Shown piece after piece: positions 1-7,570 of a DNA stretch of 64,000 bases. The notes beneath the pieces were generated by a model that saw nothing but the letters and a program-made list of their open reading frames with translations, was not told the DNA's origin and searched no databases. Where the stretch lies: the NCBI RefSeq assembly GCF_019061145.1, contig NZ_JAHQZS010000004.1:62001-126000 (forward strand), written 5' to 3'. The DNA is from Anianabacter salinae. GTDB taxonomy: Bacteria > Pseudomonadota > Alphaproteobacteria > Rhodobacterales > Rhodobacteraceae. Position 1 is the first letter of the stretch, and each line of letters begins with the position of its first letter. A program made the translations under genes and the position numbers.

Positions 1-765
1 CTTGTTGATAAGGACAAGCTGCGTCGCCGCCTGGTTCTGCAGGCTGTCGACCCAGGTCTTGCCCGCCTCGATATACCGCTCCAGCGTCTGGCTCTTGGCC
101 ACGGCGACCTGCTCGGCCTGCACCAACTCGTTGTATTGCGTGTTGCGGGTGGCGAGCCGCGATTCGAGATTGGCGCGCTCGGCGGGTTCGGTCGTGGACG
201 CGATCTTGTTCTCCAGCCGGATGATCGCGGGGTCGATCTCGGCCAGCTTGGCGCGGATGCCTTCCAGTTCCCCCACGACGGCCTCACGCTCTTCCAGCGT
301 CGCGGTCAGGTTCGCCTCGACCTTGGCGCCCTGGTCCTCCAGCATGGCAAGCTGGTCGCGCAGAAGCGTCACGATCACGTCGGACTTGGCAATCAGGTCC
401 TGCAGCTTGTCGTCGATGTTGGCGGCGCGGATGCGCTCGGCCCGCATCGATTCGGCCTTGTTCTTGGCGAAGACGCCGACGATGTTCTCCCACCCCGTCT
501 TGGTCCGCATCCCGTCGAAATCCTTCGAGAACGCGGCGGTGACGTCATCCAGACCCATGATGAGTTCCGCGATGTTGGCGTTCATCACGTCGGTGTGCGC
601 GTGCACGTCATCCAGCGTGGCGCCCTCGATGTCGATCGAGATGTCGTCGCCCGTCTTCAGCTTGGCGCGGGCGGATTCGATCCGGCCGGTCAATTCCTCG
701 ATCTTGGAGCGTGTATCCATCACCTGAGCCTGGCTCTCGCGCAGTTGAGCGTCGAAATCGGACAT
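1..765 (-). CDS. Coiled-coil protein of unknown function, C-terminus cut by the window edge
   Basis: An open frame runs without a stop from an ATG at 763-765 to base 1, giving 255 codons of a longer protein. It begins MSDFDAQLRESQ and is dominated by charged heptad-like helices (long runs of E/K/R/A/L), with a short non-helical stretch near residue 40 (KTGDDISIDIEG). There is no signal peptide and no obvious membrane segment, so it is probably cytosolic. The layout loosely recalls TelA/YaaN toxic-anion-resistance proteins, but I do not recognise the family firmly. Plus-strand frames over the same bases look like shadows, since they are Arg/His/Gly-rich and low in complexity. Promoter and operon partners lie outside or are not visible. 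Confidence 0.72.
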   Translation of the reverse strand, partial: MSDFDAQLRESQAQVMDTRSKIEELTGRIESARAKLKTGDDISIDIEGATLDDVHAHTDVMNANIAELIMGLDDVTAAFSKDFDGMRTKTGWENIVGVFAKNKAESMRAERIRAANIDDKLQDLIAKSDVIVTLLRDQLAMLEDQGAKVEANLTATLEEREAVVGELEGIRAKLAEIDPAIIRLENKIASTTEPAERANLESRLATRNTQYNELVQAEQVAVAKSQTLERYIEAGKTWVDSLQNQAATQLVLINK

Positions 766-1077
766 CTCGTCCTCCCTGTGGTCGCCGCTGGCGATGGCGA
801 CGGGTTCAATCCCGAATGATGCACGGCGCAGGCCCTTGGCCCTGCCCGCCGCGCAAACCTGAGGAATCGTAAAGCAGGGTTTCCCGGTTCAGGGAACCCC
901 TCTGCCCGCCATCTTGCAGCCAAATGGCGGTTTCGTGCAGCCATAAGGCTGACCTTGGCCTCGCAATCGACCCGTTGCCGATCAAGAGGGACCGAATTCG
1001 GCCGTTATGCTGATGGTAGGAAACCCTGTGCATAGCTCTGCGCAGGGCAAACCTGCCCATCAAGTCGGGATAGCCTC
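766..1077. other. 312-bp intergenic region
   Basis: This gap lies between the divergent coiled-coil gene and the Hint-domain gene. The short open frames crossing it have no ribosome binding site or convincing composition. The one structure I see is a stem-loop at 877-899 (GGGTTTCC paired with GGGAACCC, one G-T pair). No clear -35/-10 pair stands out, although promoters for both flanking genes must lie here. Confidence 0.5.
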
Positions 1078-2232
1078 GTGGCGACCACGTTCAACGTCAT
1101 TTTCCTGGGGAACTTCGCCTCGATCGATCTTGTCGAAGGCGACCGTGCGCCATCGTCAAACAATTCGATTGCCGACAACGCGAACGCACTCATCACGACT
1201 CCTCGGATGGAACTCGGCGGCCCTGGCAATCCGATCTGGAAGTCCATTCAGGAATTCTCGCCCGGATCGACCGGGTCTTCGGGCGGCGTGTCCAATAATT
1301 CCTATGACATGGACAACAACGCCGTGAACGAGACGTTCCGCATCGACGGAGGCACGGAGCAGACCTTTGACGGCACGGCGGTCTACAACGCCACGATCAC
1401 CTACACTGACGGCACGCCGCCTGCGACGATCACGGCGGTCATCTTTCAGGACACGGCGGGAAATACTTATCTCGCGCCCGAGTTCTCGGCGAACGCGGAC
1501 CAGGCGGCGCTTGAGGCCGCGCCGCTGCAATCCATCCGCATAGACAGCGTCGCGGGCACCGAATATTCCGGCATGACCGCAGACCGGCAGACATTCTTCG
1601 GTTTCGTCTGCTTCGTTGAGGGCACCCTGATCCGCACCCCCGGCGGCGAGGTTCCGGTGGAACTGCTGCAGCCGGGCGATCTGGTGATGACGGTCGATCA
1701 CGGCCCGCAGATGGTGCGCTGGATCGGGCACCGGGGAACGCCGTGCTTCGGCCCGCACTTTCCCGTTCGCATTGCGCCCGGCGCGCTGGGAGAGGGGCAA
1801 CCGAAACAGACACTACACGTCTCGCGGCAGCACCGCGTGATGACCCGCTCGCGCCTCGCCGAACGCATGTTCGGCTCGCCCGAGGCTCTGGTGGCGGCGC
1901 ACCGGCTTGTCGGACTGCCCGGCGTGACCGTGGACCGGGACAGAACGCATGTGACCTACTGGCACTTCATGTGCGACAGGCACGAGGTCGTCTTTGCCAA
2001 TGGCGCGCCGTCAGAGACCCTGTTTCTGGGACAGGAAAGCCGCGCAACGATGAGCGGCGACGCCCTGCGCGAAATCTTCGCGCTGTTCCCCGAATTGGAA
2101 CACCGGCCAATGCCCAGCGCCCGCACGATCCCGGTGGGCCGCCGCCAGTCGCGCTATGCAGAGCGTCTGGCGGCGAACCGCAAGCCGGTGCTGGACCGGC
2201 TTTCAATGCCGCAGGTCAGCCGACCACATTGA
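1078..2232 (+). CDS. Hint (hedgehog/intein-like) domain protein
   Basis: A 384-residue protein starting at GTG 1078. Residues 1-170 are Asn/Thr/Gly/Ser-rich and resemble the N-terminal passenger of exported Rhodobacterales Hint_2 proteins. The Hint fold begins near residue 176 with a Cys-Phe pair (C178-F179) followed by EGTLIRTP, and the second block contains SRQHRVM around H252. In this family the Cys would start a self-splicing or self-cleaving N-S acyl shift, but neither cleavage nor a ligation partner can be shown here. There is no classical signal peptide; relatives are often thought to be secreted by type I systems, which is inference. The 3' end overlaps the convergent creatinase by 17 nt. 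The GTG start has a weak Shine-Dalgarno and is the least certain part. Confidence 0.8.
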   Translation: MATTFNVIFLGNFASIDLVEGDRAPSSNNSIADNANALITTPRMELGGPGNPIWKSIQEFSPGSTGSSGGVSNNSYDMDNNAVNETFRIDGGTEQTFDGTAVYNATITYTDGTPPATITAVIFQDTAGNTYLAPEFSANADQAALEAAPLQSIRIDSVAGTEYSGMTADRQTFFGFVCFVEGTLIRTPGGEVPVELLQPGDLVMTVDHGPQMVRWIGHRGTPCFGPHFPVRIAPGALGEGQPKQTLHVSRQHRVMTRSRLAERMFGSPEALVAAHRLVGLPGVTVDRDRTHVTYWHFMCDRHEVVFANGAPSETLFLGQESRATMSGDALREIFALFPELEHRPMPSARTIPVGRRQSRYAERLAANRKPVLDRLSMPQVSRPH

Positions 2233-3427
2233 ACGCCGGACCGTAGGGGTAACCGGTGATGTCCTCTGCCCCGTCCTCGGTCACGATCAGGATGTCGTGC
2301 TCGCGGTAGCCACCGGCGCCGGGCTGGCCTTCGGGGATGGTCAGCATCGGCTCCATCGACACCACCATGCCGGGTTCGAGCACGGTGTCGACATCCTCGC
2401 GCAGCTCCAGCCCCGCCTCGCGCCCGTAGTAGTGGCTGAGGAGGCCGAAGGAATGCCCGTAGCCGAAGCTGCGGTAGTGCAGAAGGTCCCGTTCCGACAG
2501 GAAGTCGTTGATCGCGTGGGTGATGCCGGAACAGGTGGCGCCGGGCCGGATCAGCGACATTCCGTATTCATGGGCGGCGACGTTCGCCTCCCATATCTTC
2601 AGGCTGGCGTCGTCCACCTCGCCGACGAACATCGTCCGTTCCAGCGCGGTATAATAGCCCGAGATCATCGGAAAGGTGTTGAGCGACAGGATATCGCCGC
2701 GCTTCAGCACCCGGGCCGTCACCGGGTTGTGCGCGCCGTCGGTGTTCAACCCCGACTGAAACCAGACCCAGGTGTCGCGGTATTCCGCATCGGGAAACCG
2801 CTCTGCAATCTCGCGTTCCATCGCGTCGCGCCCGGCCATCGCCACGTCGATCTCGCGCAGCCCCTCGCGCACCGTGTCGCGGATCGCATGGCCGCCCACA
2901 TCGGCAACGGCCGCACCCGCACGGATCAGCGCGATCTCGGCGGGCGACTTGCGCATCCGCTGGCGCATGGTCGCCTCGTTGACCGGCTTGGTCTCGGACG
3001 GCTTGAGGAACACGCGCAGCTTCTCGAGGCCGATCATCGTCAGGTGATCCGCCTCGTAGCCGATGCGCGCGGCCTCACCTGTCACGGCCCGGATCGCGCG
3101 CCAATAGTTGTCGCGCTGCCAGTCGGTGTAGGTGATCGCATCGCCGTAAGATCGCCGCCAGGGTTGGCCCGCGTCGATCCCGGCGCTGATCGTCACGCAG
3201 TCGCCCGCCGTTACGACAAGCGCATAGGGCCGCCCGAAAGCGCAGTAGAGAAACCCGCAGTAGTAGGCGATGTTGTGCATCGAGGTCAGGACGACGGCGT
3301 CCAGCCGATGCGTCTCGAGGATGGCGCGCAGCCCGTCAAGGCGCGCCTCGTAATCCTCGGGGGCGAAGGGCAGCGGCGCCTTGTCGCCGTTCCTGAAGCG
3401 GTAGAATTCCTGTCTGGTGTCGGTCAT
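2216..3427 (-). CDS. Creatinase (creatine amidinohydrolase)
   Basis: Hydrolyses creatine to sarcosine and urea. The 403-residue length matches Pseudomonas creatinase (about 402), and similarity runs end to end: a RFRNGDK start, SFGYGHSFG-like and HYYGREAGLELRED blocks, and GGYREHDILIV near the C-terminus. It has the metal-free pita-bread (M24) fold; the catalytic histidine equivalent is H233 in TDGAHNPVT. ATG at 3425-3427 was preferred over an upstream in-frame start because it matches the family start and has GGAG upstream. It is divergent from the SDR/cupin/hydrolase operon across 229 bp. No sarcosine oxidase or creatininase lies beside it, so use as a nitrogen source would need genes elsewhere. 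Related amidinohydrolases acting on other guanidino compounds cannot be excluded. Confidence 0.9.
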   Translation of the reverse strand: MTDTRQEFYRFRNGDKAPLPFAPEDYEARLDGLRAILETHRLDAVVLTSMHNIAYYCGFLYCAFGRPYALVVTAGDCVTISAGIDAGQPWRRSYGDAITYTDWQRDNYWRAIRAVTGEAARIGYEADHLTMIGLEKLRVFLKPSETKPVNEATMRQRMRKSPAEIALIRAGAAVADVGGHAIRDTVREGLREIDVAMAGRDAMEREIAERFPDAEYRDTWVWFQSGLNTDGAHNPVTARVLKRGDILSLNTFPMISGYYTALERTMFVGEVDDASLKIWEANVAAHEYGMSLIRPGATCSGITHAINDFLSERDLLHYRSFGYGHSFGLLSHYYGREAGLELREDVDTVLEPGMVVSMEPMLTIPEGQPGAGGYREHDILIVTEDGAEDITGYPYGPAFNVVG

Positions 3428-3656
3428 GGGATGGCACTCCGGCGCTCGGTCCGGGGCAGGTCGTCTAACCCCGGTCCGCCAAATTCCCGGCGTACAGGAC
3501 GAAAGAGCCTTGGGGTCCGGCGACGCCATCGCCGGGGCTCGGCGCGATGATTGCTACGCGGCGCGCCCCCGCGCAAGGGCCATGCGCGCCCGCGCCCCTT
3601 GCAGTCGCGTGCCCTGCCCGCCACTGTCTGCTGCATGATCTGAGGGAGGGCGAGAC

Positions 3657-4397
3657 ATGCGGCTGGCGGGCAAGACGGCACTGGTGACGGGGGGCGGATC
3701 GGGGTTCGGCGCGGGGATCGCGCGCAAGTTCGCCGCCGAGGGCGCACGCGTGATGATCGCCGACATCAACCTTGCCGCCGCGCAGGCTGTCGCGGGCGCG
3801 CTTGGCGGCGAGGCGGCAGAGGCCGACGTGGCGTCGAACGCCGGCGTTGCGGCGCTGGCCAAGGTCACGCTGTCCGCCTTCGGGCACCTCGACATCCTGG
3901 TGAACAACGCGGGCATCACCCATATGCCGAAACCGATGGAAGACGTGACCGAAGAGGAATTCGACCGCGTGCTGGCCGTCAACGCCAAGTCGGTGTTCCT
4001 GACGGCGCGCCATTTCGTGCCGCAGATGAAGGAACGCGGCAGCGGTGCGATCCTCAACATCGCCTCGACCGCCGGGCTGTCGCCGCGCCCGAACCTCAAC
4101 TGGTACAACGCCTCGAAGGGCTGGATGATCACCGCGACCAAGACGATGGCGGTGGAGCTTGCGCCGCGCGGCGTGCGGGTCAACGCGCTGTGCCCCGTTG
4201 CGGGGGAAACCCCACTGCTGGCGTCCTTCATGGGCGAGGACACGCCCGAACGGCGCAGCGCCTTTCTGTCGACGATCCCTCTCGGCCGCTTCTCGACGCC
4301 CGAGGACATGGGCAACGCGGCCTGCTTCCTGTGCTCGGACGAGGCGTCGATGGTCACCGGCGTGGCAATGGAAGTCGACGGGGGCCGCTGCATATGA
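3657..4397 (+). CDS. SDR family NAD(P)-dependent oxidoreductase
   Basis: A 246-residue classical short-chain dehydrogenase. The Rossmann glycine motif is TGGGSGFG (residues 11-18), NNAG is at 83-86, and the catalytic set N109, S137, Y150 and K154 is intact. D36 at the end of beta-2 suggests NAD rather than NADP. The substrate is unknown; relatives are annotated as glucose, 3-ketoacyl or alcohol dehydrogenases. It is first in a four-gene operon with GAGGGAG upstream of the ATG. Its last codons overlap the next start in an ATGA arrangement at 4394-4397, so translation is probably coupled. The divergent creatinase suggests co-regulation, but no common substrate is evident. Confidence 0.9.
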   Translation: MRLAGKTALVTGGGSGFGAGIARKFAAEGARVMIADINLAAAQAVAGALGGEAAEADVASNAGVAALAKVTLSAFGHLDILVNNAGITHMPKPMEDVTEEEFDRVLAVNAKSVFLTARHFVPQMKERGSGAILNIASTAGLSPRPNLNWYNASKGWMITATKTMAVELAPRGVRVNALCPVAGETPLLASFMGEDTPERRSAFLSTIPLGRFSTPEDMGNAACFLCSDEASMVTGVAMEVDGGRCI

Positions 4398-4753
4398 CGC
4401 TGAAGAAGGTCACGCTGGCGGAGAAGCTGGCGCAGTTCGACAGCCATTGGGACCCGCATGTCGTCGCCGATTACAACGACAACGACGTGATGGTGGTGAA
4501 GTTCGCCGGGCAGTTCCCGTTCCATGTCCACCCCGACACGGACGATTTCTTCTACGTGCTGGAAGGCGAGGTGATCCTGGACGGCGAGGATGGCGACAGC
4601 GTCACCCTGCGCCCCGGCGATCTGTGCGTGGTCCCGAAGGGCATGACCCACCGTCCGCGCGCGGTGTCAGAGGCAAAGGTGCTGCTGATCGAACCAAAGG
4701 GCGTGCCGAACACCGGCGATCCCGCGACCGCGGCGAAGAAACCGCGCCTGTGA
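4394..4753 (+). CDS. Small single-domain cupin
   Basis: 119 residues forming one cupin barrel. The metal-site motif HVHPDTDDFFYVLEG gives H44 and H46 with an acidic residue at 51, and the second motif PGDLCVVPKGMTH supplies H86. Such proteins may be dioxygenases, isomerases or ligand sensors; nothing here decides which. The start overlaps the SDR stop by 4 nt, and its TGA shares a base with the next ATG (TGATG at 4751-4755), so it is translated as part of a coupled set. Confidence 0.85.
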   Translation: MTLKKVTLAEKLAQFDSHWDPHVVADYNDNDVMVVKFAGQFPFHVHPDTDDFFYVLEGEVILDGEDGDSVTLRPGDLCVVPKGMTHRPRAVSEAKVLLIEPKGVPNTGDPATAAKKPRL

Positions 4754-5076
4754 TGGACGGCGTCGCGGTCTTTGCGGGGGGGTTCGCGTCGCAGCCGCTG
4801 GCCTTTGCGCATCTGCTGGATGCCTGCGACGGGGGCGGGCTGGCGCTGGATTTCGACCATGTCGAAGTGATCTGCGGCGGCAACTCCCTGCCCCGTCTGA
4901 CGCATGCTTTCGGCAACGACACCGCCAGGGCCATCCAGTCCGCGCAAGGCGGCGACACGACGCTGATTCTGATCTTCCCCGAAGCGCTGATCCCCGGCGC
5001 GCGCCTGTTCCCGGATACGCCGCACCTGCGCCCTCTCGGTCGCTTCGCCACCCCTTATCCACGGAGGCGCGCATGA
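4753..5076 (+). CDS. Unrecognised 107-residue protein of the creatinase-linked operon
   Basis: I do not recognise this protein. It is neutral to acidic with a hydrophobic start (MDGVAVFAGGFASQPLAF), a central VICGGNSLPRL segment, and a LILIFPEALIPGARLFPD stretch before an Arg-rich tail. There is no signal peptide, no long membrane helix and only two cysteines. Its reality rests on context: it starts inside the cupin stop (TGATG) and ends inside the start of the hydrolase (ATGA at 5073-5076), so it is held at both ends by overlapping coding signals. The alternation of short strands and helices would fit a small alpha/beta domain. A role as a subunit or chaperone of the hydrolase is only a guess. 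Confidence 0.7.
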   Translation: MDGVAVFAGGFASQPLAFAHLLDACDGGGLALDFDHVEVICGGNSLPRLTHAFGNDTARAIQSAQGGDTTLILIFPEALIPGARLFPDTPHLRPLGRFATPYPRRRA

Positions 5077-6065
5077 TCCGGCCCGGTCCGCGCAACCTGA
5101 TTACCGATGTCCCCGGCCTGCGGGTCGGCAATGCCCGCGATGACGGCCTGAAATCCGGGGCCACGGTCTTGCTGGGCGATATGCCCTTCACCGCCGCCGT
5201 GCATGTCATGGGCGGCGCGCCCGGCACGCGCGAGACCGATCTTCTGGCCCCCGAGAACACCGTCGAGCAGGTCGATGCGCTGGTCCTGTCGGGCGGATCG
5301 GCCTTTGGCCTCGACGCGGCATCGGGCGTGGCGGACGCCCTGCGCGCAATCGGGCGCGGGTTCGACGTGGGCGGTCAGCGTGTGCCCATCGTGCCGGGCG
5401 CGATCCTGTTCGACCTGCTGAACGGCGGCGACAAGGGCTGGACGCAGAACCCCTACAAGGCGCTTGGCCGTGCTGCGCTGGATGCCGCTGCTGCGGAGTT
5501 CGAGCTTGGAACAAGCGGCGCGGGCACCGGTGCGACCACGGCGACGCTGAAGGGTGGCCTCGGGTCGGCCTCGGCGGTGCTGCCGTCGGGGCACGTCGTC
5601 GGCGCGCTCGTGGCGGTCAATGCGCTCGGCTCGGCAACGGTGGGTAATACGGCGCATTTCTGGGCCGCCCCGTTCGAGATCGACAGCGAGTTCGGCGGGC
5701 TTGGCCCGGCGACGGCCTTCGCGCCAACGGACATCCCCGCGACCAAGCTTGGCAGCCACCGCAACACCACCATTGCCATCGTCGCTACCGACGCCGTGCT
5801 GTCCAAGGCGCAAGCCAAGCGCTTCGCTGTCGCCGCCCATGACGGCATGGCCCGCGCGCTGATGCCCAGCCACACGCCGATGGACGGCGATCTTGTCTTT
5901 GCCGCCGCGACCGGCACGCGGCCGCTGCAAGACCATGTCGCCGACACGCTGATGATCGGGCACATGGCGTCGATCTGCCTTGCCCGCGCCATCGCGCGCG
6001 GCGTCCATGCCGCCCGCGCAGCGCCCGGTGATCCCGTCCCGATCTGGTCATCGCTCGCCCGGTAA
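5073..6065 (+). CDS. P1-family (DmpA/NylC-like) self-cleaving N-terminal nucleophile hydrolase
   Basis: 330 residues with the fold signatures of the P1/DmpA peptidase family: ITDVPGLRVGN at the start, LSGGSAFGLDAA near residue 72, KGGLGSAS near 160. The strand carrying the nucleophile reads NTTIAIVATDA. By analogy with NylC, cleavage would fall between N231 and T232 and free Thr as catalytic nucleophile. Relatives include D-aminopeptidase DmpA, beta-peptidyl aminopeptidases and nylon-oligomer hydrolase, so an amide substrate is likely but unspecified. It is cytoplasmic, with no signal peptide. It is the last gene of the overlapping operon with SDR, cupin and the 107-residue protein, which suggests hydrolysis of an amide linked to that oxidation pathway. 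Confidence 0.87.
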   Translation: MIRPGPRNLITDVPGLRVGNARDDGLKSGATVLLGDMPFTAAVHVMGGAPGTRETDLLAPENTVEQVDALVLSGGSAFGLDAASGVADALRAIGRGFDVGGQRVPIVPGAILFDLLNGGDKGWTQNPYKALGRAALDAAAAEFELGTSGAGTGATTATLKGGLGSASAVLPSGHVVGALVAVNALGSATVGNTAHFWAAPFEIDSEFGGLGPATAFAPTDIPATKLGSHRNTTIAIVATDAVLSKAQAKRFAVAAHDGMARALMPSHTPMDGDLVFAAATGTRPLQDHVADTLMIGHMASICLARAIARGVHAARAAPGDPVPIWSSLAR

Positions 6066-6126
6066 TCCTTGCGGGAATCGGCGGTCTGTCCCTAACCTTT
6101 CCCATACGGACCTGCAGGAGACGCCA

Positions 6127-6684
6127 ATGACCCGCACCCTTGCCGCCCTCGCCTGCCTTGCGCTGGCCAGCCCCGCCGCCGCCGACGACGTGACCGACAC
6201 GCTCAACTCGGCCATCGAGGCCTACGAGTCGGGCGACATCCAGTTCGCGCTAGAGGAAATCGCCTTTGCACAGCAACTGATGCAGGGGATGAAGACCGAC
6301 ACGCTGTCCGCCCTTCTGCCCGAGGCGCCAGAGGGCTTCACCCGCGAAATCGACACCGAGATGAACGCGGGCCTTGCCATGATGGGCGGCGGCACCGGGA
6401 CCGAGGCGACATATTCCGGCGACGCGGGCAGCTTTACCCTGACTCTTCTTGCCGACAGCCCGATGGTGACGGCGATGGGCGCGATGTTCTCGAACCCGAC
6501 AATCATGGCGGCGAGCGGTGAGTTGTTCCGTGTCGGCCGCCAGCGCTTTGTCGATCAGGACGGAGAGGTGACAACGCTGGTCGCCAACCGCATCCTCGTG
6601 CAGGCCAGCGGCGCGGACCGCGATGTGATGATGCCGGTGCTCGAGGCGATCGACTACGAGGCGCTTGGCAACTTCGGCAACTGA
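6127..6684 (+). CDS. Exported hypothetical protein
   Basis: 185 residues with a signal peptide (MTRTLAALACLALASPAAA, cleavage after about residue 20), so it is periplasmic or secreted. The mature part is acidic and helical at first (VTDTLNSAIEAYESGD), then has a beta-rich region after residue 100 with TLTLLADSPMV. It contains no catalytic motif I recognise. A CAGGAG ribosome binding site precedes the ATG. It stands alone, 61 bp after the hydrolase gene, and ends 4 bp before the convergent alpha/beta hydrolase. Confidence 0.8.
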   Translation: MTRTLAALACLALASPAAADDVTDTLNSAIEAYESGDIQFALEEIAFAQQLMQGMKTDTLSALLPEAPEGFTREIDTEMNAGLAMMGGGTGTEATYSGDAGSFTLTLLADSPMVTAMGAMFSNPTIMAASGELFRVGRQRFVDQDGEVTTLVANRILVQASGADRDVMMPVLEAIDYEALGNFGN

Positions 6685-6688
6685 GCCG

Positions 6689-7483
6689 TCACAGCCCGCC
6701 GACCAGCGCCTCGGTCAGCGCGCCGTCCGGCGCCTCCATTTCCTCGATGATGTCGAAATGGTGCTTCCCGTCCCGGATCACCACCTTGGTGCGCGGCCAG
6801 GCGTCCCCCAGCCAGCGCGCCTGATCGAGAAACGCAGGCCGTTCGGCCCCGCCGACCCACACGGTCGTCGGCACATCGCGCAGATCGGTGTGCAGCGCGG
6901 GGCTTTCGCGTCGCGCCTCGTCCGCGTCTAGGCGCAGGTCGGCGTTCATCTCGGTCTGCATCAGCGGGCGCAGGTCCGACAGCGGCGAGATCGGGACGAT
7001 GCGTTTCAGCCGCGCCGCCACATCATCTGGCAAGGTCACATCCTCGCAGCGCATCCGCGCGGCAAGATGCCCGCCGGCAGAATGCCCGGTGACGACGATG
7101 CGCCCCGGAATGCGCAGGGCAGCGGCGGTGACGGCCTCGGCCATCTCGGATGTGATAGCGGCAATCCGGGCGTCCGGCGCCAGCGTGTAGGACGGCATCG
7201 CCACCGCCCAACCCCGAGCGACGACCCCGGCGGCCAGATGCGACCACTGCGCACGGTCGAACCGCCGCCAGTATCCGCCGTGGATGAACACCACCACCCC
7301 CTCGGCGCGTCCCGTAGGGTGGAACAGGTCCATCGCGTGGCGCGGGCCGGGACCATAATCCAGCGTCTCGAACAGCGCGCCCAGCGCCTTTCGGAACGCC
7401 TGTGCCTGCGCCTCCCAGCGGGGCGGATAGTCCGCGCTGCCGGGGATGTAGGCTCCGTTCTCGTAGGCGTCGGTCAGGTCCAT
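6689..7483 (-). CDS. Alpha/beta hydrolase of the HGGxW (arylformamidase-like) group
   Basis: 264 residues. It shows the oxyanion-hole motif HGGYW (68-72), the nucleophile elbow GHSAGGH with Ser135, and a C-terminal KHHFD that supplies the catalytic His. HGGxW is typical of the eukaryote-type kynurenine formamidase (N-formylkynurenine hydrolysis) and of hormone-sensitive-lipase-like esterases. No kynureninase or tryptophan dioxygenase lies nearby, so the substrate stays open. The ATG at 7483 was chosen because the protein then starts at MDLTDAYENG, the usual start in similar enzymes. It is divergent from gabD. Confidence 0.82.
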   Translation of the reverse strand: MDLTDAYENGAYIPGSADYPPRWEAQAQAFRKALGALFETLDYGPGPRHAMDLFHPTGRAEGVVVFIHGGYWRRFDRAQWSHLAAGVVARGWAVAMPSYTLAPDARIAAITSEMAEAVTAAALRIPGRIVVTGHSAGGHLAARMRCEDVTLPDDVAARLKRIVPISPLSDLRPLMQTEMNADLRLDADEARRESPALHTDLRDVPTTVWVGGAERPAFLDQARWLGDAWPRTKVVIRDGKHHFDIIEEMEAPDGALTEALVGGL

Positions 7484-7570
7484 GGCGCTTCTCCTTGCAG
7501 GTCGTGAACCAAAAGGTGACAACTCGCGTTAACGGCCACAAGCCGCGTTTCACATCGAGGGGAGACAGAC

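Noticed and set aside
136-819. Plus-strand open frame of 227 codons covering the first 800 bases
   Set aside because: Arg/Gly/His-rich shadow of the minus-strand coiled-coil gene; no ribosome binding site and no family-like sequence.
2156-3550. Long plus-strand frame antisense to creatinase
   Set aside because: The minus-strand creatinase aligns end to end with a known family, so this frame is a GC-codon shadow.
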